A DNA stretch of 42,678 bases. Source: Hirudo medicinalis. Taxonomy: Eukaryota; Annelida; Clitellata; Hirudinida; Hirudinidae. Positions 10,879-21,800 of this stretch are shown one piece after another (position 1 is the stretch's first letter; every line of letters starts with the position of its first letter). A program made the position numbers and the translations under genes. The stretch lies in the NCBI GenBank assembly GCA_011800805.1, contig MPNW01000835.1, positions 18,495 to 61,172 of the forward strand, read 5' to 3'. The notes below the pieces were generated by a model. That model searched no databases, was not told the DNA's origin, and was given only the letters and a program-made list of their open reading frames with translations.

Positions 10879-10902
10879 TACTAATAGTAATTACAGTTAT
10901 AA
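10371..10902. repeat. Duplicated ~180-bp segment around an assembly N
   Basis: The segment from CTACAACCATC through the ATT run to ACTAATAGTAATTACAGTTATAA occurs at about 10378-10552 and again at about 10727-10902 with a few substitutions. Shorter CATCATCTACAACCATCAAT units fill the space between. A single N at 10553 lies exactly where the first copy ends, so the duplication may be partly an assembly product. Confidence 0.8.
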
Positions 10903-11669
10903 CAACAACAGTTCACGATAAGTAATAGTGGTTAAGTGATAAGCTGCCTTGTTGTTGCAGTGTTTACAAGAGGAATGTTGAGAATGTGACGACCTGTCAC
11001 GAGAATGTCATGAATGATCCCTGCCAGTACAAGTGCAGACACATTGACCAAGTGTACACACAAACAAATGCAATGGTTGTTTGGACTTTGCATTCAAAAA
11101 ATTATCAAAGTAGAAACACTCAGTGGTCCACGACAAACACATTAACCAATAATGATCGGCAATTTGCAAACGAAGGAAATAATCAGATTTAATGCCATAA
11201 AGTAATGTAATTCAGAGATTATGAATGATTTGAGCTTATCCTGATTACATCAGTTGCATGCTGAATTCATTTGGTTCAGGTTCAGCTAGTCCTTTCCAAT
11301 AAGTTTGTAGCCAAGACTTTTTTATGTTTGTAGCCAAGACTTTTTTTATGTTTGGAGCTCAAACTAAAATTGCCTTGGTGGTGAAGTACTCAAGTACATA
11401 AATGCAACAAACATACGAAATAGCCTTATTTTTAATCAGCCAATGACCAAAAAAAGCCTGCATAAATCTTAAAATAAATAGAATTATGTGTGTAAAACGT
11501 GATATTTGTTATCAATACGCTTGGATGTGAATTTAAGCTTTAAAAAAACCTTGAACATGACTCAACTCACAAAGAACTTTAGAGTAACCGGTAAAATTCC
11601 TGCTTTTACAAATGTCGCGCAAATAAATAAACCTCTTTAAATTAGAACAATTAGACTCTTTCGTGTGAA

Positions 11670-12030
11670 ACGAGTTTTTCAATTTACAATTAAAACTCGC
11701 AAATAAACTTTCCAGCGCAAAATTTTGACGAACGTAAACTCCGCAACTCAAGCCTACGTCCAATATCAATGCAAGTATTTGGCGAGCGCTGCATACCGCA
11801 CAGCTCACCTGGTACCTGTTGACAAAGACCATCAGCTATGTTTACATGTTTCCAACGGCTCGCGTTGGCTTAGATATGGCTAATTACGCGACCTGTAAAT
11901 ATTACGACGACATAATTACAAGCCGTCTCCTGTCGATTATTAGCCGTAAATAACGCTAGCTCCGAACCAGCCAGCTTGCAGACATTGAAAGACGCCGAAA
12001 CGTGGACGCTGCAAAAAGTTGTTTCGATTG
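11670..12030. promoter_or_regulatory. CpG-rich patch, candidate promoter
   Basis: CG dinucleotides are much denser here (gcgagcgctg, ggctcgcgttgg, attacgcgacc, gacgccgaaacg) than in the CpG-poor flanks. Its position between two divergent genes makes it a candidate promoter or first-exon area for either. No core element is identified. Confidence 0.3.
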
Positions 12031-13176
12031 AAAAAATTATTTTACATATTTGAAAAATAATTTCTATTTTTTATTTTTATTTTGTTGGTTGAAATTGTCA
12101 AAGCAAAAAAAAATCCTACTCAATCAATAAACCTCTGAATTGCCAAGAGTTATTTAATATGCCTTCCGCCCACAATATTTCCCTTCACTTGAGAAAAACC
12201 ATTTGCCATTTGACTCGTCTGCTAACCTTCTTCTATCTTCTCTGCTTTTATTCTTAGGTATATTCTTTTACCTGTCACAATTGTTTTGCTTGTGGGTTAC
12301 ACCCTCCAAATGGCGCCGAAAACCCAAAGCTGAGATTAAGAAAGCAGAGGAGGATTTTCGTGATCGATCCATTTGCAGATCAGGATTTATCGCACAAATT
12401 TACTGATTCCGTCTTTGGGACTGTATTAAGTTAATCTCATAATCCTAGTTATGAATGGTCTGATTTATAGCAGCCAGCCAGCTATTTAAAGCATTCAAGT
12501 TAGTATAACTTTTTTGCTGCACAAAGCGTGAAGTCGTTTAACTGTTGTCGGTGCAGGGCTTGACGGAGTACATGCCAAAAAGATTTCAGTTGAGATTTTC
12601 ATGTTATATTGAGGAGATTTGCAAGCACCTTTAATGCTATGAATACAATGTTTCTAACGATTGCATTAATTAGCAGTTTAAGGAGAACTGCTTTTGAGTG
12701 TAGTAAACGAATTTAAACGAATAAATTGCAAAAAGCCGTGACAAAAATGTGCAAAGTTACCTTTCTTGGGTCAATAATTTAAAAATGTAAACAAACATCA
12801 CATGCTAATGCATTACTTCTATTTGGGGCATGCAAGCATTGATGAAATAATTTTAATATTCAATATTTATTCATTTTAATATTTTTAATAACAATAATAT
12901 TATTAGTAATATTAATGATAATAATAATAATAATAACAATAATAATAATAATAATAATATGTTCATTTACAAAGTTCCTTAAGCATGACCATGAGGGGCA
13001 CTTCATCCTTAGCTAATGAGGGAAGATATTGGTTTTGAGGTCAGCCTTGGAGAGGCTGAACAAATAAGCAGAATTAGAAAATATCAAAACAAAATGCTTA
13101 CAGCTTTATTTCAATCATCCCAAATATTCATTGAAAATATTGAATATTCATCTCCCATCCTAGAAAAAACTAAAGT

Positions 13177-16019
13177 ATGACCACAAGAGGTCCTCTCACT
13201 CTGTCGAGGCATTCTGGGGGCACCTTGGTCGGTCGGGAGAGAACGGCCCTGCAGCTCGACGAAGCCCTGGGAAGGCAGGGGGTGAGGGTCTTTGCCACTT
13301 CTCCGTCTGGCTTCAAGAGGGAGCTCAATATCTCTCGGAAGAATGGAGTTTTCTCTACTGATTTCCAGCCCGACGAAATAGGTGTTCATTTGTCTGTTAC
13401 ACAATTTTATTATGATTCGTTATAAAAACAATAAATAAAAATCAACATTTTTAAGTTTTAAAGATTATTAGTAAAGCTGTATTTTACAATTATATGTTAA
13501 TTTGTACAATTACTTTAATTACATTGGCGTCATCGCTGTCAACACTTTGTTTACAATGTCACCAAATCTGACTTCCATTCAACGAGTACAGGCAATTGGA
13601 ACTTCTCCGTGGTCAACCTCTTGGACGGCGCCCATGTCGAAGGCTCCCCTTTCGACATCAGGGTTCACGACCCCCAGGGCGTTCGTGTGTCCGACCTGGA
13701 CGACGGGCTCGTCGACGTGCCCTGTTACTTTGATGGTGATCAACCTCTATTTTTGTGTCGATATTTTTAGATGCCTTTTCAAATTACAGTTTTTTTTTTT
13801 TTCTCTCTCTGGTTTTATTTTAAACTACATGTTGCTCTTAAGTTTATTGTTAATCATCATCATCATCATCATCATCATCATTTCTCTGCAGTGGATGCAT
13901 CACAAGCAGGTACTGGAGCTGTGGTCGTGAGGGTGACTCACAAAGAAAACCCTGTGAACTCTGACCTTTTGACCGGAGACATCAAAGGCGTCCACAGGGC
14001 GAGGTTCACGCCCCCTTACCCCGGGCTGTATCGTGTTGAGGTGTCCTTCGAAGGAAACCAAATCAGAGGTTAGAGTTTCTTTATGAGGTCATGACCTGAT
14101 GAAGATCAGCCCCACTTATTCTTTTCTGACAGGCTCTCCATTTAGTTTCACCGCTACCGACCCACGCGATATTTCCGTGAAGGTCATGGGGCTCGAGGCG
14201 ATAAAGGTCAACGAGCCGACATCCTTCGAGGTCGTATTCGCAAAGAATGTCAAAGAATCCGATAAGGAGAAGTTGGAAGTAAAGATTGTAGGTGATTAAC
14301 ATCTTTTTGAGATGATGATGGCGATGATGGTGATGATGATGGTGGTGGTGGTGATGATGATTATGATGATGATATTGCTAGTGGCTAAGGTGATTCAAAT
14401 TTTATGCAGATCCAAGAAGCAAAAAACTTGCCACAACAATTACAGCATATTCTACCATGTCTTTCCTGGTTGAATTTGTCCCTGTAGTGACAGGTGGGTC
14501 CACTCGTCCGTCGGCTCTTCCGTCCGAGCGATCATCGTCGACGTTTCCACTGAACTCGTTCGTTCGCTCACCCTTCGATCTATCCGCAGGTCTCCACGAA
14601 ATGTCGGTGCTCTACCATGGCAAGCAGGTGACGGGAAGCCCGTTCAACTCCCTTGTCCTCGACCCTTCCTCGGTTGTCATCTCTCCGGCCAATCAGATCG
14701 GAACAGTCGGCGAACCTTTGACCGTCATAGGTCTGCCCCGAACTGATTAAAAATGTCTCGTTCATTAACGTGTCGTTCGAAGATTCGTCCGTTCGCTTTT
14801 AACGAAATATAAATGAAGCAACATAACTTCATTAATTCATTTGTTGTTAAATTGTGCTTATTCATTTGCCTCTTCAGTTGATATAAATAAGGCTGGCCCA
14901 GGAAAAGTGGAGATACGAGTTTTAAAAGAGGGCAGAATAGTTCCGGCAAAGGTCACGGAAGTGGCCCAGGGCATGCACCAGGTGACCTTCACCCCCGAAG
15001 AGACCAAGCCGCACGAGGTGTGCGTCACTCTCCAAGGAATCTCTGGGGACAGTGAGTCTTCGATCGATTGATTTCACTAAATTTATTGATAAATTAATAA
15101 GCGGCTAAAATAATTTATTAAAAATAATTTACAAACAAAAATCATTTCATCTAAAACATTTAAGAACAATAAATTGAAAAGAAATTCTTAAAAATAAATT
15201 GTCTGCCAACTCCTCCCCAAAAAATCAGATTGCAGTCTCCTGGTGCCAGTGATAGACAAGAGCCTCTTCAAGATATTGGGGGAGGGCGTGTCCTACGCAG
15301 CTGTCAATCAGCCATCCACCTTCAAGGTGATTGGCTCGAAGCTGGGTCAGGGAAGCCTCTCAGTGGACATCACTTGTGGGCAATATTTTTGATTAATCTC
15401 TTTTATGAATAAATACAAACACTAGGAGCGACAATATTATGATTCTAATGAAATAATAAATAATAAAATGGTAATAAAAATAATATTATTTAATTCATTC
15501 ATTTCCAGCCATGACGGACGGCAGCATCGTTCCTGCAGTGGTGAAGAGCAGCTCGGGCGACGGGAGCGACGACAGAATATACGATGTCGAGTACATCACG
15601 AGGAAGATAGGTTGTCACCATTGCTTCGATTATGATAATGATGATGATAATGGTGATCTTAATGACACGATGATGATGGTAGAGATTATTCCATGGTTTG
15701 ACATGTCACACCTGGTTGCCCACTAATGCAGGTGACTATCGAGCTGAGGTGAAGTACAACAATGCCGTCATTGGCGAGGGCCCATTTGTCATCAAATCAT
15801 TTGACCCCAGGAGGGTGAAAGTTCAAGGATTGGCTGATGCCGTCACAGGGGTGGAGTCTGAGTTTATAGGTTAGCCGTGATTGATGTGTAGTTTCTCTGG
15901 AATGACTTCGTAGTTACATAAAAATATGTTTATTGTTAAAATTCCAGTTATGTTATTTACATAATAATTAACAATTATTGTTATAAAACATTATCAATTT
16001 CTTGGTCAAAATGATCAAT

Positions 16020-16072
<53 letters not shown>

Positions 16073-18862
16073 AGTCGATGCCACTGATGCTGGGGAGGGC
16101 AACATGGTGATAGCCATCGAATTGGCTGAAAACCGAGATCTAAAATGTCCTAGCCACGTCGAGGTGGAAGGGTCGCAGTTCAAGGTCACATTCACCCCCA
16201 CGAGGGGAGGGAGGCACAGGGTCAACATCCTCTTCAATGACAAGCCCATTGCAGGTCAGTTGATTGGATGATATTGAAAGATGGTATGCTTCCAAAAAGA
16301 ATAATACATAATACTAATATATTATTCATAATATCGTACACAATATTAATAATATTGTATGTTTGTCAGTCATGTCATCATAAATGTCCTGTTCACCTCA
16401 ATTTGGTTCAAAGTCGTTCGTCCACCTCTCAGGTAATCCGTTCCCATTCGGCGTCCTTGACCTATCGTCCATTGCCGTCAAAAGTTCGACAGCACCTCAG
16501 GGCACAGCCCAGGTCAACAGAAATGTCAACCTCTACGTTGCTGCCCCAAACTGTGACCCCAGAGATTTCAAGATCAATGTCAAAGGTCAGAGTTCGTAAC
16601 CTGTGATTGGTTTGTTTTTGATGAACGATGCACAATTTGTTGTTGTTGTTATTCACAATTTATTTTTGAGTTTTATTTTCATTGTTAATTTGTTAATTTT
16701 TATTGTTAATGTAAAAATCGTTGTTATATTATCGTTACTATTGATTTTATATTTATCTGTTTTTATCCATTATTCTGGTTGTGACTATTATTTTTTAGGC
16801 CCTCATGGGGAGTCTGTCCCTTCCAGAGTGACTGCCTCCGGACACGAAGGACTGCAAATCAACTTTCTCCCAACGACAACAGGTGGCGATTACTATGACG
16901 ATGAAAATGATAATGACATGATGATGACATGATGATGACGATGATGACATGAACGTGACGAGCGTCGACTGAACAGGTGAGCACGATGTCGAAGTCACTT
17001 ACAAAGGTCATCCGATCCCTGGGTTCCCCCAGACGATTGGAGTCTGGGACATCAACAGGGTGAAGGTCAGTGAAATTGGGTCAGCTAATGTGGGGAAGAC
17101 GACCTCATTTGAGGTTGATGCAAGTAAGGCCGGTGCTGGCCAATTGGAAGTCAGCGGCTCTGGTCCATCTGGAGAGAATCTGCCTATCAGAGTGAGTTCA
17201 ATTGGGCCAGGGCATTATGTTGCGACCTTTACCCCAAAGAGTTCGGGTCAGCACGAGCTGGAGGTCACATTCAATGGGGAGCATGCCCCAGGTCAGAATA
17301 ACATGAACAACAATTACAATAATTATTTTGTTAATATTGGTGCTTTATTACACAATGTAGGATCTAAATTTTTTTCTTTTTTCAATTTTTCATCGATACT
17401 TTTAAATTTCTGAAAGTAACCTTCGAATTCTGTTGATTGTTTGTAAATAAAATGATTCCATGATTCGTTCAGGAAGTCCGTTCAAGTGTCCCGTGATGGA
17501 TCGATCCAAGGTGAGTGTGGAGGGTGAGGGCTTGGGTCACGTGGCTGCAAACAGGCAGACGAGTTTCGACATAAAGTTGGGCCAACCGGGAACTCGTGTC
17601 GATGAAAGGGACCTCTCTGTCAAGATATACGGTTGTTGTAATTGTGGTTGTTCAATGTATGATCCTAGTTATAACAATATTGATAACAATCATCATCATC
17701 ATTATCATCAACCTAGATCCATCTGGCCAGCTGGTTAGCCATCAACTGCAGGGGTTAAGGGGCATGCCCGATGCTTTCAAGGTCCACTTCACCCCGAAAA
17801 TGGCGGGTCAGCACAGGGTAGAGGTCCAGTGGCAGGGCACAGATCTTGGGGACGGTCCGCTCCTGGCCGAGGTTTTCGACAGGAGTGCGGTCGTTACGAG
17901 CAGCCTGCCAGAGTTTGTGGCTTTGTCAGAACCCGTCAGTTTTGATGGTTGGTGGCTGTTTGAGAGTCCATTTAAAGTTTTTAAATTGCAAGTTAAGGTG
18001 CGCAAAATGATCAAATCACAAACAACTCTTGCCACTTTAGTTGACCCTAGTAAAGCTGGAAATGGAAGGTTAGAGGTCAGAGTTCAGGGTCCAACGACGA
18101 CCTACTCAGCCAATCTTTCCCCTTCCTCCTCATCACCTTCATCTGCCCAGGGAAAGGTGAGGGCATCCTTTGAACCAAGAGAGGCTGGCAAGCATGAAAT
18201 AAATGTTCTGTTTGAGGGAGAGCCTGTGAAAGGTTATTAATATTCATATTAATAATAATAAATAAGATATTATAAATATAGTAGCTATTAATATTTTTCA
18301 AGGCTCTCCCTTCAGTTGTAACGTTGTCGACCCAAAAAAATATGTTGCCCAATGGGATCAGATCAAACAAACTCCCACGAATAAGAAGGCAAGACTGGAG
18401 ATAAGGTCTGACCAATCACTGCCCATTGACCTAATTTCTGCCAGTGTCATTGGTTAGTTATTATTATTATTATTATTAATATTGGTTAATTTACATTTTT
18501 TCTGTTTCCAATAATACTTTGTATGTAATGATTTTGAATTATTGAGCATCGTTATTGAAATGCCAAATTTTAAAATTAATGCTTAAAATTACATCGTTCG
18601 CAGACTCCAGTGGCGATAGGCTGCCGATTTCTCTGCTCCCTATCGAACTGTTCGACAAGAGGTCTGGGGGAGGAGCCATTTTGGAATTCTTTCCAATCAC
18701 TGCAGGGCGACAGAAGATAGAGCTTTCTGTCCTTGACAAGCCCATTTCGGGAAGTCCTTTCGTGTCAGAGGCATTTGATGCCTCTGATGTCAAAGTTGAA
18801 GGACTCGACAATGACGTGGTGCCTCTTAAGAAGCCTGTGGAATTTGTTGGTGGGTGGGGATG

Positions 18863-18894
<32 letters not shown>

Positions 18895-21800
18895 GATGAT
18901 CATGGATGAATTTGCAACATCCTCATCGTCATGTGCATACTTGTCGTGCTGTTGCTAATGTCGTTGTTGAGATTGTGACGACAACAACCTTAAGGAATAC
19001 CTAATCCTAACACCTACACCTTGGTCGTTACCTTGGTGCTCTCATTCTTGGCTGAGGATGGACGCAATCTCTTTAAAGTTAACGTCGGTTAACGACCTCA
19101 AATTCTCAAGTGTATTTTCTGTTGATACTTTTCGATTTCTTGTTTCAATATCTTCGTTTTGCAATCACAAGTCAGGAAGTCTGGCCCTGGAGAGGTGAGG
19201 GCAAAGGTCAGGTCATTGGACGAGAAGCCGTCGAGGGTCATCGTCACTTGCAGGCAGATTGGAGGCGGAGCTACAAAGTTTTCCTTCACACCTGTCGACG
19301 AATCGGATCACGTGGTGGAAATCACCTGCAATGACGAGCCCGTGTCAGGTGCGTCGATGTTTTCTTGTTGTTGTTTTTTTTTAATTTAAAAAATGAATTT
19401 ATTTTTTGGTGCAGAATATTATCATCATATTACTCCAGTAGGTCCAGTGTTTCTCCAAAATAACATCATGACATCATAACATCAATAGATCATCATCTGA
19501 TAGCAAAATGTCGATCCATAAATCTTCCACACAAACAACCAGGATTTCCCAAGGTCATCAGGGTGTTCAACCCCGATCCCCCCAAGCCCAAGCCCACCCC
19601 TGTTGAGGCTTCGTCTCAGTACGAGCCTTTCACGAGGGAAATGTCGTCTGCCACACAGACGAGTTCAAAGCCCAACTACGACTTGGCCGAGGTCATAGTT
19701 ACAGGTTGGAGGAGTTGATCATTGTTATTATTGTTGTTACCCTTGATACACCATCAAGCCATGGGATCATCACTGCCACCATCATTGTCTTTATCACCAC
19801 AAGCTTCATTATCATCGTCGTCATCATCATCATCATCGTCATCATCTACCAGCTCCTGATGGACAAAGGATACCTGCACGATTGACAAGGCAGCAGGCAG
19901 GTGATTACAAGATTGATTACGACTCTCCTTATGTCGGTTAGTTTTACTTTTGTCCACTCGTTTTTATCATCACAACTTTTGATTATCATATTTGTGAGTA
20001 AGCAAGCGACACATAATGTTTGTAATTTGCATCATCATCATCATCATCATCATCATCATAATCGCCTCGGTCGCCGTTAACAGGCCGGCACAAGGTGGAG
20101 GTCCTATTGGATGGTGAGCACGTCATGGATACTCCCTACTTCGTTGACCTTCATGATGTTTCGAAGGTCGACATAATCTCTGCCAAACAGAAGTGGCTTA
20201 TTGGCAAACCTGTTGACTTTGAAGGTGACTTTCCTGATGCTGCTGATGATGATGATGATGATAATGACAATGATAATAATGATGATAATGATAATGGTGA
20301 TAATGGTATGGTGGGCAAAATGTTATCGGGGAAATTTAAATGTTGAATAGACCTTCGCATTTGAAATGGTACTTTCCTGCTTCATCATCACCAAATTTGT
20401 GGTCGATCACCATCTCAAAGTCACCTCATTATCATCTCCATTTTTCAAAGTGGTCACCAAAAGGGCTGGCGATGCAAAACTGACCATCAAAATCCTCGAA
20501 CCAAATGGATCCCCACTACCCATTGAGGATGTACCAACAGGGGAGGGTCGCAGGGTCATCTATACCCCCAAGTCAGAAGGACCCCACAGGGCTTTTGTGA
20601 CCTTCGGAGGAGATCCGGTGCCAGGAGGTAATATTTTGGACGTTGAATTAATTTATTTGTTGTCATTTATCCAGTTATAATTTTATTGTTAGTTGCACAT
20701 TAGCCAAATTACCAGCTTCATCATTGATGCATCCCATCATCATTACTTTCAAAATCCTCAGGAAATCCTCTGGTTCAAGACGTCGTGAAGCCATCCCAAG
20801 TCACTGCCCTGGGCTCGGGGCTGACGAGGGGACTCAAAGATGAACCGTCAAGGTTTTTTGTCGACAGCAAAAACCAAAAGGGTGACCTGACGGTGCAGGT
20901 GGACGGTGAGTGATGACGACGACGACCGGCGACGTGATTTGTACGCACGTCGATGATTTGTTTTATTTATTTCTTTTTTTATGAGAACTTCCCGGATAAT
21001 TATTCTGACTTTTTGAAGATCACTGAAGCACGAGCGAGCACCAGCTACATGCTCCATTGCTTTTGATTTAATCAGGTCCCAACAGCGTCGCCAAGGTCAA
21101 CATAGAATCGGTACAGAACGGTGCCTACAACATCACCTACGTACCTGTGGAAGTGGGCCATTTCGATGTCTTTGTCAGGTGGAATGGCAAAGACATTGCG
21201 GGTGGGTTTTGCAACTCAATTAGTAACATCCGTTGTATTAATTACGATGATAATGATTTATCGCAAGTTTGGGTTTTTATTTCAACAATCATTCTTGCTT
21301 GTGATAGGTAAATCTTTTATCAATGACAGGCTCTCCATTTAGGCCTAAAATAGTTGATCCTACCAAGGTCAAGGCAGTAGGAGGCTGGGACAAGGTCGTA
21401 GACCCTCTGACAAAGGTCATGAACTTGCAGGCTGGTGAAGTCAACAAGATTGAACTTGACACCAAAATGGCTGGGCCGGGTATGTTTCGGGTTAATTTCA
21501 ACAAACCAGTTCAAATTATGAAGCTCGTGAATGTCATTAACTTTGTTTAGGTCGGCCGACTTCAGAGGTCATGAACCTGAGATCAAGGGTCAACGTTCCT
21601 GTGGACGTCGTGAGGACGGACGAGGACCGGTACATAGTGGCATTTGTTCCACCCGAGAGAGGTTTGGAATGCAATGTCATGGCAAGGGGCGCTGCTTAAT
21701 CTCAAGATTAATAATAGAAATTATTATTATCATCATTATTATGGATTTTTCATACATTTTCTCAAAGTTTACTAAATAATAATAACCAATAATAACCAAA

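Larger units (their letters stand above)
9824..13176. promoter_or_regulatory. Intergenic region between head-to-head myosin VI and filamin-like genes
   Basis: About 3.35 kb separates the two start codons, which are read outward. It should hold the 5' UTRs and promoters of both genes, but no TATA box or first noncoding exon can be assigned with confidence. It contains AT-rich sequence, a 16-bp minisatellite, ATC repeats, a duplicated segment around an N at 10553, a CpG-rich patch near 11.7-12.0 kb and ATT/AAT runs near 12.85-12.96 kb. No CH-domain or other recognisable protein sequence was found on either strand. Confidence 0.5.

Noticed and set aside
11533..11832. 99-codon minus-strand ORF in the intergenic region
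   Set aside because: No recognisable domain or exon signals, and it overlaps the CpG-rich candidate promoter; kept as noncoding.
12203..12406. 67-codon plus-strand ORF upstream of the filamin-like gene, considered as a possible CH-domain exon
   Set aside because: No CH-domain residues match; the Leu/Phe-rich start and lack of a supported splice partner make it unlikely.
9460..20300. CRISPR-like regular repeats
   Set aside because: The repeats are simple tri- and tetranucleotide tracts and minisatellites in a eukaryotic gene context, without unique equal-length spacers.
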